Positions 12,010 through 23,419 of a DNA stretch of 64,000 bases are shown one piece after another; position 1 is the stretch's first letter, and each line of letters starts with the position of its first letter. The notes below the pieces were generated by a model, which made no database searches, was not told the origin of the DNA, and saw nothing but the letters and a program-made list of their open reading frames with translations. This DNA comes from Adiantum capillus-veneris (lineage: Eukaryota > Streptophyta > Polypodiopsida > Polypodiales > Pteridaceae): contig CM043964.1 of NCBI GenBank assembly GCA_014529385.2, positions 1,032,997-1,096,996 on the forward strand. The letters are read 5' to 3'. The position numbers and the translations under genes are program-made.

Positions 12010-12660
12010 GTGTACTCTCTCAGTTTCATTACGGCCTTCCCTAATTTTTATGGTAAGCCTGGGGAGGTTGCTTCAAACTTTTTGGATAATTTGGAAATGG
12101 AATTTTTAGTGTCAGGAAGGGATGATGAGGCCACAAATCTAAGGGCCTTTCCACTAGTCTTAAGAGAAGGTGCTAAAGTATGGTGTCAAACTTTGGCACC
12201 CGAAGAAAGAAGAGACTGGGAAGCCTTAAAAACGGCCTTCACCGAAGAATTTCGCGATCATGAGCCTCCGGAGGAGATATGGAGACAACTCTTAGACCTA
12301 CGCCAAACATCACCCAGTGACTATAGAATCTATGAAGGAAAGTTTTCCAACATGTGGGAGAAGTGGTGTGCATCACTAGGCGAAGGGGAAAGTGCGCCAG
12401 AGTGCCTAAAGGACTGTTTCCTAGCAGGGCTTTACCCCATCCTTCGAGAAAAGGTTAAAGGTAAATTCCCAGACACATTTGAGAAAGCTATGAATTATGC
12501 AAGGGAGAAGGATAGGAAATTAAAGTTCCAAGCTCAGCTACAAGGAGGAATGGAGCCTCCACCGCTAGCTCAACCTACGTCAAGGGTAGTAGCAGGGACA
12601 GGAGCAACAGACCAAGAGTCCTCTCAACAAGAGCTGCTTCAACAATCATCAATCAGCTAG
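12010..12660 (+). pseudogene. gag: Tat-A Gag (capsid-type retrotrans_gag domain)
   Basis: A 216-codon frame with the retrotrans_gag pattern: FYGKPGEVASNFL near the start, then WCQTLAPEER, WEALKTAFTEEF, and FLAGLYPILREKV. It aligns with Tat-B Gag (24495 onward) through FYG/FFG, the Trp block and the AGL-P block. Gag assembles the cytoplasmic virus-like particle that packages element RNA. The frame ends at a stop before the zinc knuckle, which is now in another frame, so the gene is frameshifted. Confidence 0.85.
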
Positions 12661-12749
12661 AGAGCATGTCCATCAATTAGGTTCAAGGTGTAAGGGCTCC
12701 CCAGCCAGGAAATGAACGAAATAGACAAGAAGAACAAACGCAAACCCAT

Positions 12750-13118
12750 GAGTACGTTTGCTACAATTGTGGAGAGGTAGGTCACGGAAATTATTATTGC
12801 CCTCACCCATGATTCTATCAAGGAAATGGTAATCAAAGACGACCTCCCCGCCAACAAGTCACCCCTCCTCGAGCTAGGCCGCCAAATGGACAAAATGCAC
12901 ATGTGGATCCACCAATTCAAATATTGAGACGCCCTCCTCCACCACCACAAGCACCAGCAGAGATCCCTCCACTACCATCAGGTGGGGAGGATAGGGTTGT
13001 CTCTGTCATAAGTCTTGACAATGATAACGATAAAGGGAAAGAAAAAATGGAGGAAGTTGTTGCCATGCCAATAAAGAGAGTTAGGAGACAAAGAACTGAT
13101 GAAATGGAATCTTCATAG
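12750..13118 (+). pseudogene. gag: Tat-A Gag C-terminus with CCHC zinc knuckle
   Basis: The frame reads CYNCGEVGHGNYYC (12759-12800), a C-x2-C-x4-H-x4-C RNA-binding knuckle. An in-frame TGA follows shortly after it, then a Pro-rich linker and a Lys/Glu-rich tail that ends at 13118. It is offset from both the upstream Gag frame and the downstream protease frame, so at least two frameshifts separate the parts. Confidence 0.8.
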
Positions 13119-13147
13119 CTGATAAAGGGAATGAGGGTTCCTCCCAA

Positions 13148-13786
13148 GTGATAGGAGACAAGAAAAGGAAGAGTAGGTCAAGGACGCACATAGGAGTAGA
13201 AGACTTTCCACTTGTGGTGGGATCCATACCCTATGACCTCATAGCAGATGTGAGTAAGCAAGGACCAAATATCTCATGGCAGCAACTCCTCCACCTTTCC
13301 CCAAAGATGCGTAGAACCTGGTCTAAGATGGTTAGCACTAGGAGGACTAAGGAAAAGTCAGTTGGGTCCATTAGTGCAAGAGGCATGAAGGATATTGTGC
13401 AAGTCATTGATGCAGAGATTAAGAGTCAGCGAGTCTCCAATGTATATGTGGATGGTGGAGTCAAGATTTGTGTTATGACAGAGAAATTGATGCACATGTT
13501 GGGTTTGGAAGTAAACGAGCAGACTTCCTTACAAGCTAATATGGCAAATAATGTAAGGGTAGCTTGTGTGGGAAAGGTTAATGGAGTGAAGGTTTCAGCT
13601 TTTGGTGTGGAAGTCTCAATTGATGCTTATGTGATCCCAACTAAGGGGGAGGGCTACCCATTAATTCTTGGAAGATCTTGGCTTATGGCTATGAAGGCCA
13701 GGCAGGATTGGGAGATAGGTTCCCTTGAGTTGTACCCAAGTCATAAGGCCGGTGGGGCAAGCAACAAAAAATTGTGTATGACATGA
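13148..13786 (+). pseudogene. pol: Tat-A aspartic protease region
   Basis: A 212-codon frame with the protease core VDGGVKICVMTEKL followed by YPLILGRSWL, a retropepsin flap/hydrophobic-Gly pattern. The active-site triplet is Asp-Gly-Gly rather than Asp-Ser/Thr-Gly. Tat-B has the same DGG, so this is ancestral to the pair and not a mutation of one copy. The enzyme would cut the Gag-Pol polyprotein. The N-terminal part (EDFPLVVGSIPYDL ... ISWQQLLHLSP) also matches Tat-B. Confidence 0.8.
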
Positions 13787-14037
13787 AGCAGGGTAGACAA
13801 CAAGACCTGGATATGGAGATTTCGGTGGACAAAAGGAGCACAAGCAACTACTCTTCGTCTGAGGGTGAGTCATCCGAGGAGGATGCTAGTTCTTTGGAGG
13901 TAATGGGTATAGTACTACGAGACCCTGAAGGAGAGGGTAGTCAAGACTCTCTAAACAAGGAGGAAGTCACAGGCCCAGAAGAGATGTTAGCTAAAGACCT
14001 ACCAGAAGAAGAAAAAGGACCCTATTGCACGTACTAA
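13774..14037 (+). pseudogene. pol: Tat-A acidic linker between protease and RT
   Basis: Glu/Ser/Asp-rich frame (SSEGESSEEDASS, then LEVMGIVLRDPE). The same acidic stretch and the EVMGV block occur in Tat-B between protease and RT. It is shifted relative to the protease frame and ends at a stop. Confidence 0.7.
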
Positions 14038-14615
14038 AGAAGCATGCTAGTCTCTTCATAACTGATTATGGACACATTAAGGGAGTAAGTGACTCAACAC
14101 ATATCCAATCAAAAGAAGGTGCCAAGCCAGTGGTGCAAAGACTTAGGAGATTAGGGCTAGTGCAACACGATGCGCTCTTAAAGGAAGTGAAAAAATTACT
14201 CAATGCAGGATTTATCTACCCAGTGGAAGATTCCGAGTGTGTGTCCCCGGTTGTGGTAACACCAAAGAAAAATGGGAAGTGGAGGGTGTGTGTTGATTAT
14301 AAAGTGGCTCGTCATGAAAGTTACACAGTGTGTGATGGGTACTCAGGCTACTTCCATATCAGAATTGCAGATGAAGATCAAAGGAATACTACCTTCATAA
14401 CACCTTGGGGGTGTTTTTCTTACAGAGTTATGTCTTTTGGCTTAACTAATGCCCCAGCTACTTTCCAAAGGTTTATGAACTTGTGTTTCAACCCTACTTT
14501 GGTAAATCCATACGAGTCTTCATTGATGATTTTTGCATTTACAGATCTAGGGAAGTGCATCTTTCCAAGGTTGACGAAGGCTTCACCCGTCTGGCCCAAT
14601 TGTGTGGGTAGTTAA
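14025..14615 (+). pseudogene. pol: Tat-A reverse transcriptase, N-terminal half (deleted and frameshifted)
   Basis: Shows the RT blocks VSPVVVTPKKNGKWRVCVDY, YTVCDGYSGYF, TTFITPWGCF and FGLTNAPATFQRFM. About 25-30 residues between VDY and YTVCDG, present in Tat-B, are missing, an internal deletion. The catalytic FIDD is encoded at about 14514-14534 but lies in another frame, so the ORF reads out of frame there. The enzyme would copy element RNA to DNA; this copy cannot. Confidence 0.9.
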
Positions 14616-14668
14616 ATAAAGACAAGTGCCATATAGGTGAGAGTAAGGTCACTCTACTAGGCCATGTT

Positions 14669-15817
14669 GTGTCTCAAGATGGTATTGAGGCTGACCCTGA
14701 AAAGGTAAAGACATTGTTAGCCTTACCTACTCCTTCAAACGTGAAGCAGCTAGTCTCCTTCATTCAAAAGGTTCGCTACGTGGGACGATTCATAAATCTC
14801 CTTTCTCAGGAAATCTATCCTTTGCAGCAGCTCACTAAAAACACTACATTGGCATGGAGTGAGGAGGGTGAAAGGTGCTTTCAAGAAGTGAAAACCATTT
14901 TGAGCTCATTGCTTGTCGTCCTGCAGCCCACATGGGGTGAATTAATCTATGTGAATCCTAGTGTAGGCCCAGAAGCTCTAGGAGCTGTCTTGATGCAAAA
15001 AGACCCAAAGACGTCTCTCATGAGACCATTTTACTTCTCTAGTAGAGTGATGATAGCTGCTGAAAAGGGTTTCAATGCAACTGAGCAATTGGTACTAGCT
15101 CTTAAGTTTGCAGTGGAAAAGTTTCGGGCTTACTTGCTTCCGAGACAATTTGTGGTGATCACAACTAAGGAAGTCTTTCCATATGCCCTACAATACTTGG
15201 AACTGTCTCAAAGAATAGCAAAGTGGGTGGTGCAGCTTCAAGAGTTTGACTACACACTACAGGTAGAGGATTCCACCCGTGCTTGTTTGGCAGACGTCCT
15301 CACACAAAGGTGTTATGAGAAGATCAAGAAAGAGGCACCTAGTAAGGTACCACCTATCCCGGAGCCTGAAATTCTATTAGGGGCACACAGTCTATATTTT
15401 GATGGAGCTTACAAGAGAACAAAAGACAAGGCATCAGCAGGTATAGTGATACTAGGTCCAGAAAAGGAGAGGATTTTTGCAAAAAGGTTTCACCTAGAAC
15501 AGGTTCATTCAAACAATGAGGCAGAGTACCATGCCCTTGTTTTAGGGTTACAATGTTGTCTTTCTCAAGGCATCACAAAGCTAAACGTTTTTGGTGACTC
15601 CATGTTGATTGTTAAGAAAATGGTTGGTGTATGGGCCTATAAAAATGACAAATTGTCTATTAAGACGAGGGAAGCAAAGGCCTTGTTGAATGGTTTTAAA
15701 GAAGTTCGAGTTCACTTTGTACCTCGAGATCAAAATCGAGAAGCAGATGCCTTAGCAGCTGAAGAACTACAAACTCTCATGGTAGGTGTTGTCCTTGTGA
15801 AAAGTCCTTTATACTAG
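14669..15817 (+). pseudogene. pol: Tat-A RT thumb, RNase H and second (archaeal-like) RNase H
   Basis: A 382-codon frame that begins in the RT thumb (FIQKVRYVGRFINLL). It passes through the normal Ty3-type RNase H (YFSSRVMIAAEKGF, WVVQLQEFDYTLQVED). After a linker it enters a second RNase H with the acidic set D (YFDGAYK), E (SNNEAEYHAL), D (FGDSML) and D (READALA). A second, archaeal-like RNase H placed between RT-RH and integrase is the recognised mark of the Tat lineage of plant Ty3/gypsy. The second domain looks complete, with all four acidic positions kept. Confidence 0.85.
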
Positions 15818-15877
15818 GGAAAGGAGGAGCTACATGATTTACTTTACTTTCTTAAGCATTGTGAAGCGCCCTCTGGT

Positions 15878-17146
15878 ATGAGTAAAAGTGAACACAGGTG
15901 GTTGGCAAAAAAGGCTACCAGATATAGTTTGGTAAGTGAGGACTTGTATTGTAAGGGGAAAGATGTTGTCATGAGTAGAGTTGTCTCATACCAAGAGATC
16001 AAGGATATTTTGTTTAGTTTTCATGAAGGTGTGTGTGATGGCCACTTTGCACAAGAGATCACTAGCAAGAAGATCTTACAAGAAGGGTTTATATGGCCTA
16101 GCCTCCATCGAGATGTACAACACTGGTGCCGCACATGCGAGGTTTGCCAAAAAGCCGGACCAAGGCATCTTGCTCATGAAAATCAGCACCTAATTAAAAC
16201 CTATGGGCCTTTTGAAAAATGGGGAATAGATGCAATAGGGCCACTACCTTGCACTCAATCAGAAAAGGAGTACATCATTATGGGGGTGGAGTATATGACC
16301 AGATGGGCAGAAGCTCGACCCACAAAGTGCATCATAGCCAAGGACGTGAGTGATTTCATCTTTGAATGCATTTGTTGCCATTTTGGCACACCTTGGAGAT
16401 TCTCTCCAATAGGGGACCAGGGATTTCGAGTTGATTTAGTCAGGCAATTGATGAGCAAGTTGAAAATCAAACGTAGGCACTCAATGCCATACTATCCTCA
16501 ATGCAATGGTCTTGTGGAGAAGGTAAATGGTATTATATGTAAAATCATCACTAATCAAGTGCATTTACATCCTAAGGCATGGGACAAACACTTAGATGCA
16601 TCACTTTGGGCTTATAGAACATCCTTGGGGTATACACCCTTTCACTTGGTTTATGGCGGGCAAGAGGAACTACTACCTATAGAAGTGGAGCTAGCAAGCC
16701 TCCGAGTTCTAAAGGCACAGGAAGAAGATAGTCAAGAGAAGCAGGTGGAGAGAAGAATCATTGATTTAGAGAGGATAGGGCTAGATCGAGAGTCAGCAGC
16801 AGTGAAATACTATGCGGCTCAGGCAGAGAAGAAGCGAAGGAAGTTCAATTGCAACCTTGTCAAGAAAGACATCAAGGAAGGATCTTTAGTGCTCAGATAC
16901 GACAATCGCTTTGATCGCAGATAGGATGGTAAGTTCTTTCTTAAGTTGGAGGACCCTTTTGTAGTGATAGAGAGGTTCTCAAATGGTAGTTACTAGCTAG
17001 GTGACTTAGATGGCAATGTACATCAGACCCCAGTAAATGGTTGGCGATTGAAGGCCTACCGATGTCGTCTTTCACAGCCATATGTTGGTGGGATCAATGA
17101 TAGGGTTGGTTCAGAGGAGAGCTCATCATATTTGAGCTCCGACTAA
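15878..17146 (+). pseudogene. pol: Tat-A integrase
   Basis: The open frame runs to 16924 and the same frame continues, through two stops, to 17146. It shows the zinc-binding HHCC region (HEGVCDGHF ... HWCRTCEVCQ), then the first catalytic Asp (WGIDAIGP) and the catalytic Glu (NGLVEKVNG). The second Asp block, SDNGPGF in Tat-B, is corrupted to IGDQGF. The tail after the stop (DGKFFLKLEDPFVV) matches the Tat-B integrase C-terminus. No chromodomain is seen, as usual for Tat. The enzyme inserts element DNA into the chromosome; this copy is inactive. Confidence 0.85.
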
Positions 17147-17535
17147 GATAACAACCATGTACATAGTTTATTTCAAAAAAAAAAAAAAGGAAAAAGAAAA
17201 AAGAAAAAAATGTTACCAGTGAGAGCGGATATTGACAATGGATGGGGTATGGCTTTCAAGGGTCTAGGAGACCGATTGTTTGTCATGGGTGGATACAATC
17301 ATTCATCGAAAGGGCTAAAAAACAAACAGGATGCAGCAATCAAAGGGCAGCTACATGGCAAAGGAAAGGGTCATGATAGAAGTCCAAGATATAACATTCG
17401 CATATCAAAGGCTTTCATCTAATGTTCAATTGCTTCAAGATTGCAGATGTGTAATACACTCCACAAAACACCATATTACAACACCTTCTATGGCTAGAGG
17501 CATAAAATACCTCTAGCTTTAGGGGGAGGGCTATA
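17147..17535 (+). mobile_element. Tat-A 3' untranslated region with polypurine tract
   Basis: Non-coding. It holds an A-rich tract at about 17174-17208 and ends in tagggggagggctata (17520-17535), the polypurine tract directly before the 3' LTR. Tat-B has the same gggggagggcta at 29779-29791. Confidence 0.8.
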
Positions 17536-19607
17536 TGATGCGTGTTTTTTATGACCCCTCTTAAAACCACAATTTTGGCATTTCCAGCAACCTAAAGACC
17601 AAAAAGGCTCTAGTGCATGTATAACAATGTTGGGTGTTGCCACAGTCATCTTGTTCATTATCATAATTAGCAAGGTAAAAGTGTTTCCCAAATGCAACCA
17701 CCTAAGCTTGCACCGCTAAGAATTACAACATCGAGTAGAATGATCACAGTAAGAAGTGTGAAGCAATGGAGCAACAAGAGTGAACCTTGCTCACTAGAAG
17801 GGTTTTTTGGCACTTAAGGTTTGGCTAAACCTTGTACAAACTCAAGAAATAAAAATAAAATAAGTTTTGGCAGTGGATCTATTACTAGTAAAATGTCCAT
17901 TTTTGGCAAGGGATTTCGGCACGCTTTTGGCATACGATGAGCTTCATATGGGAAGGAGCCCTAAACAAATTTGAAACCCATGGAAAAAGGGAACTTGGAG
18001 TTGGTTTCACCTATGGTATAACTGAAACTTGAAGGGCCAAGTGGTGGGATCCACTACCTAGATATTTCCTATTATGTAATTGCCATGTGTACATAATATC
18101 TACTAGTCTTACAAATAAGATTCCTTGGTGACATCATGGGCCCATGGGGCCTCTTGAGGTGTCACCCACACATGTGATGCATAATGAAGAAGTCCAAAGG
18201 AGTATCATGCATGGTGGGTCCCCTCACTTTTGGCTCATAAGGAAAAGAGGGAAATGCCAAGACAATTTCCTTCATTTTTCTCCATTTTCTTGAGGGAAAT
18301 GATTCCCCCACCCCGCAAAGGTCACCCTAGACCCCTCTCCATGCCCTCCCCTTGTCCTCTATCGATAAAATTTGGGCAAAGCAAGTGGGGGCCCATATTG
18401 GAGCCATTTGTGGTGGAAAAAGTCTTTTTTTTTTGTCATATTGATCACCTAGTCTTTCCCCCTTTCTTCCAAGCCACCTTCTTGCTCACACACACACTTA
18501 ACATTATTCAAAATTCTATCATTTTCCACTCCTAATCAGCCCTCTCAAGCTTCCATGGCCGCACTTCATCTTCCTCCTCTTACTTGTGTGTGTATGCACT
18601 AGTTAGTTACACACACTAACACTAAAATCCTACACATATTGAGGACCCATAATGGATTTCTATTCTCTATTATAACCTCTACCTAATTTCATCAAAATCA
18701 GCCACAAAAAACCTTAAAACAACTCCATATCTTCACCCCTCTCCACCCAATTCTCATTCATTTTCACACACATGTATCTATCCCTCTTAGTATGTCCCAT
18801 TCCTCTCTCCTTTTCACCACAATTTGTGAGATAGGTGCTAGTCATTCCACAACCTCCAAAGAAGAAGGTGAATTGCTGCAAATAATGACCAAGAATCAAC
18901 CTCTCAAGTGGCAAGGTGAAGCTTCAAGGTGAAGGCATCAAGAAGGTCAAGGTGGCAGCTCCCACGGCATCCCAAGTTGTCCCCCAATTCAAGCTCTTAA
19001 TTCTAATTGTCACTTATTGTAATGGGGTGGGAGAGGCTATATAAATGTTCCCCCATCTCAGCTCAAAGGGACGGGAGCCCCTCTCCATTGTAGCATGCCC
19101 TAATTAGGCTCTTTGTGCACCTCTTGGATACCATCGTTCTCGCAGGGCGATAGTGTTGACCTTCCCATGATTGTAGCTAGCATGCTTGATTTGTGTGGAT
19201 GCTTTGTGTGTGTAATCACTCCCTTGGTGGAGGTGTGAAGATTTTCCATTTGATTTTCCCTTAATGAATGATTAATGCTCAAGTTTTTATTTTGTTGTGA
19301 TGAATGCATTTACATTGGCGTGGGTGCGTGTAGCAAGTTTTGTTAAGGCTTGATCAAGGCAATTCTAGTTATATGTGTTTCATCCTTATTCCACATCCAT
19401 TATCAAGCACATTTATTCTCCACTTTCTCTTCTCTTTCCCTTCTCCCTTCTCCTTCCTCTCTCTGTCACCCTCATATGTATATTTTCTCTGCATGCATAA
19501 TTGCAACCATTCATACGGTTAGCCAAGAGAGGTTTTGGAAATAGGCACCCCTTCAAACCTCTCACTCCGATACTTGATTCCTTGGATCCTTGTTGGTGGC
19601 TCTCTTC

Positions 19608-19680
<73 letters not shown>

Positions 19681-20131
19681 AAGGTTGGTTGAAGGTGTGT
19701 GTGAGAACAACTCCTTCCATATGTTCAAGGCGATTCTCTCCCATAAAGATGTTATTCCCAACTATAGAGCGTCAACACTACTAGCTCTTGGTCGTGTCCT
19801 AGCCGCATAAACACTAGGTGGTGCCCCTTCAACACCCCCTCACCGTGAGGCATCCAAGTAGTACCTTGGTGTAGAGGCCACCGGGTGCGCTTTGTGTGCT
19901 TCAAATTATATTCCAAGTGTATCAAATTATGTGCAAAGTGTAGGTCAATTTGTGTCACACACCTAATTTTAGCAAATAATTAACAACATTGAACCTCATT
20001 AATCAATCACGAATTGACATAACAAGTGAGTGCAATTACATCATAATTACACTCCACGTGAAGACACATAATTACACTCCACACGAACCCTAAACCGCTA
20101 AGAATTACAACATCGAGTAGAATGATCACAG
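17536..20131 (+). mobile_element. Tat-A 3' LTR, left part (interrupted by Tat-B)
   Basis: Head, full tandem unit 3 (17713-19903), spacer (19904-20094) and the first 37 bases of unit 4. It is interrupted at 20132 by Tat-B and resumes at 32537. It differs from the 5' LTR by roughly 3% in the stretch I compared. A (CT)n run at about 19611-19676 and a TATA box near 19038 sit at the usual places. Confidence 0.9.
20128..20131 (+). repeat. Tat-B target-site duplication, left copy
   Basis: ACAG here and at 32533-32536. Uninterrupted LTR units elsewhere read gatcacagcaagaag at this point, which shows the pre-insertion sequence. Confidence 0.75.
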
Positions 20132-21844
20132 TGATAGCCGTTTTTCGGCTCTCTGTAATTGCCATAGTGAGTTATCTCACACTATCAAATCACTCAAACA
20201 CTGTGGTTACCCTCACCCTTTCACTGTATATAGGCGCGTGTGAGTTAGGGGACTTTTTCCATATCAGCTCCTTACTGAAATAAAAAACCCTCAATTAGCT
20301 AGTCATTGGGCTAGTTGAGCCAAAAAAATAAAACATATAAAAAATACAAGTATATTATGGCCCATGGTATGTAAATATTTCTTTGTGTATAGGGCCTAAA
20401 TAAAAGATTTTTTCATAATTATTTTGGTATTTATTTAAATATTTCTACCTAGGTGTGTGTTATTTATGCTCTGTACATTGCCTCACCATTACCACAATTT
20501 TTCTTAAAATTTTTCATACTCTTTATTCCATATAGAAATATTTTCATGTAAGCTTCTCTTTTATTTCGTGTAACTCCACCCCAACAAAAATCCAAAAAAA
20601 CTAGTTTTATTTATGTGTATATTTTTTCACTATTGTGATTTTTCCCTTCCTACATCTATTTTGTTTTTTTTTTTTTAAATTAGAACACCAAAAATATTTA
20701 TCTTTTTATGGTAGCCTCATAATGAGAGAGATTTCTTTTGACCCCTTTATATTTTTTCCACTTATATTATTTATATTTGACATGTACATATTTTGTAGAC
20801 CCCTCAATATTTGATTTTCTTAGTTGTACTATTCACTTATATCATGATCTCAACAATATCTTCAATTATAGACCTACCAAATAAGGTCAAGGGTAGGTGG
20901 CATGCATACATGCACTATGGAGGGCTCACTCTTGGAGGTATTCAAAAGAATCATCCAAAGAAGGACCCCACAAGGACTTTGTGCAATGGAAAAAAACAGT
21001 CGGTTTTGTTGAATTTTTAAAGTTCGCTTTCTCTCCGAATTTGGAAAAGTGATACAAACAAAAGTTGTAGCTCGTGGGCTGAACTTTTGCCTCAAATTTT
21101 TTTATATTTTTTTGAGCTACGAGCTGTGAGCTATGATTTTATTAGTGGACCCCAGTTTTCCCATGCTATGCAGCTACACTCTCTCTCCCACTTTATCATT
21201 TTCCTCTTTCACACACACTTCTCCACTCATCATCCCCATCTCTCTCACCACTCCTCTCTGCACCCTACTCACCTTCTCCTCAACCTTGAAGAATAAGAGA
21301 AACCATGGTGAACTCATACCTCCCACACACAATTCCATTCCAAAATTGACCACCTAGTCTCATTTTTCCTCCTCCAAATTACCCATATCTATCAAAAAAC
21401 CACAAAATTCAGCCTCTTCTCTTAAAAGACAGCATCATGGTGGTTGATTACTCAGCTTCAATTACCTTGTCTCTCAAGGAAGGTCAAGAGTGGAGAAAAA
21501 ATGTACCGTCAAAGCTAGTGGACCGTCAACAAGCGTCAAAATTGGCCCTACTCAAGACACTTGGAGCATCAACCTTGTAAGAAATCCACCTTTGTTTACC
21601 TCTTAAGAGTTTTTCTTCCTTATTTGTATCCTACATGGATACTCCCATTGTAAATATCCAATTCCAATTGTAAATTAATACTAACTCTACTAACACTAAC
21701 CCACTATGAAAAGTCCTATCACCTCCATTTCTCTCCTCTCTCTTTCCCCACCAACTTCTTGATAATTCCAAGAAAAAGAAATTAGGTAAATTGCTGAAAC
21801 TCTAACCCAACCATGGTTAGAGGAGTAACCCTAGCCTTCAAAAT

Positions 21845-21854
21845 TGCTCTAAAA
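21845..21854 (+). promoter_or_regulatory. Altered TATA-like site of the Tat-B 5' LTR
   Basis: Reads ctctaaaagg where the 3' LTR has ctataaaagg. If this is the LTR promoter, the 5' copy carries a substitution inside its TATA box. Confidence 0.4.
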
Positions 21855-22512
21855 GGAGGGTGTAGCTAGCACAAAAAAGGAGAAGAAAGAGCACTATGCT
21901 ATAGCTTGAGAATCCAAGCTCAACCTCTTGAGAAGGAGCTCTTGAGTGGAATCTCATTGGCATTAGGCATATGTATGTGTTGTATTAGGGGTGATTAGCA
22001 AGGGAACTCTATGCCATTATAAGAGAGAGTGATCATTCAATTGAGAGTAGGAAATCTATCATTTCTCCTACTAGTGTAAGCCCAACATTTGCTGAATCAA
22101 GGAGGGTGAATTTGGACTAAGCATGGATACCTTGTCTCCCTCCCAACGTGAAGTCATGGACAATAATAATGCGTAAGTGTCTTGGTGTTTTATTTAAGTT
22201 CTTGATAGCTTGTCTCCGGGTATTGTTATCAATTTAGCCATAAATCCCACATGCTGTAAGAGGGCGACCGGGTGGAGAGGATTCCCCTGGCCTTAAGACA
22301 GTGATTGGGGTGGCTTTTTTCTTGTGATGTGTTGTGGTGTAATTTACTCAGGCTATGTTGAACAAATACTAATCTCACTTTGATTGGTCATGACAGATTT
22401 GTAAGAAGGCATTAGCGCAACAAGCACCCCCTTCCCCCTTCTCTCTCTTTCTTATATATATATATTTATGTTTGCTTGATCATTAACGATACACTTCAAA
22501 GCAACCCGAGCA

Positions 22513-22517
<5 letters not shown>

Positions 22518-22591
<74 letters not shown>
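22518..22591 (+). repeat. (CT)n in Tat-B 5' LTR
   Basis: Pure CT run in the U5-side part of the LTR, downstream of the TATA-like site. The 3' LTR copy is about 30 bases longer. Confidence 0.97.
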
Positions 22592-22594
<3 letters not shown>

Positions 22595-22856
22595 TTTTAC
22601 TGTGTGAGAGTGTTCCATTGGTGTTAGGGTTAGTGTAAATTCGTTGCTTGTTTGTGGGTTGCTCTAACGATTCTCCTCTTTTGCGTCCTAGTTCGCTCTT
22701 AAACTAGGTGGTTCCCCTTGTGTAGTTGGGATTTAGCTGTGGGTTTGTTGTTTTGGTTTGTGTTGTGTTGTGCCTCAGCCCCATTGAGCAGCATGGGAGC
22801 CTTGAAGGGTGTCTAGAGATTGCTCTTCTTGTTGCCCATCCCGGACCGCTTCAAAT

Positions 22857-22873
22857 TGGTGCCCCCACGAAGG
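22857..22873 (+). other. Tat-B primer binding site (putative)
   Basis: tggtgcccccacgaagg, 4 bases after the LTR end. It differs at one base from the Tat-A site. Confidence 0.7.
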
Positions 22874-22932
22874 AAAACAACTCGTGTATGTTTTTGTGTA
22901 GGATCAACTTTTAGCATAGTCAAGTAGTTTGC

Positions 22933-23145
22933 ATGAATCACGAGAGTTTGTATGATCCTTTCATTCCCATTGCAAGGCAAAAGATACACATAATTGTTAG
23001 TACTAAGTTGCAATTTCAACGGGTAATTCGTAGGATTTTAGGTCCTCTTAGGTTAGCCGAGATAAACACTTCGGTAAGTCCTTTTATTTTGCCTCTCATT
23101 AGGTACGATATTAGCTTGGACGTCTATATTTTTGTGTTATTTTAA
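22933..23145 (+). CDS. Tat-B small accessory ORF, copy 1 (ends SLDVYIFVLF)
   Basis: A 70-codon frame. The C-terminal half, FILPLIRYDISLDVYIFVLF, aligns with the ends of the frames at 23167-23385 and at Tat-A 11691-11933. The middle keeps an I-x-V-S-x-K-x-x-F-Q pattern. The copy is intact. Function unknown; it could be a small structural or regulatory element protein. The tandem arrangement with copy 2 suggests a duplication within the element. Confidence 0.6.
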   Translation: MNHESLYDPFIPIARQKIHIIVSTKLQFQRVIRRILGPLRLAEINTSVSPFILPLIRYDISLDVYIFVLF

Positions 23146-23166
23146 GCATTAGGACATGCATAGGCC

Positions 23167-23385
23167 ATGGATAATGGCCCGGGAATAGAGGTTTTTCCCT
23201 TTCATTTTACTCCACACATTAGAATAAACGTTGCAATTAGTAGAAAGATCCATTTTCAACAATGAATGGTGTTCATGTTTGGTGCCCAAAGAGTAGGAGA
23301 AATTATTGCATCACCAAACCCTGTCATTCTACCTCTCATCAACTACCACACTTCTTTTGATGTACATGTGTTCATTTTATTTTAA
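23167..23385 (+). pseudogene. Tat-B small accessory ORF, copy 2 (one in-frame TGA)
   Basis: Starting at ATG 23167, the frame gives FPFHFTPHIRINV, then after an in-frame TGA at codon 33, FGAQRVGEI, PVILPLINY and SFDVHVFILF. It is the closest relative of the Tat-A frame at 11691-11933. The stop is the only lesion. It starts 21 bases after copy 1 ends. Confidence 0.65.
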
Positions 23386-23419
23386 AATGAAGTGCAGCCC
23401 GGCAAAATAGTGTGTATGT

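Larger units (their letters stand above)
20132..22853 (+). mobile_element. Tat-B 5' LTR (2.72 kb)
   Basis: Starts tgatagccgtttttcggc and ends ggaccgcttca before the PBS. It is almost the same as 29792-32532, about 2% different by eye. It carries no coding. A long CT run sits at about 22518-22591, and a ctaggtggt motif like that of the Tat-A LTR follows it. Confidence 0.93.
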
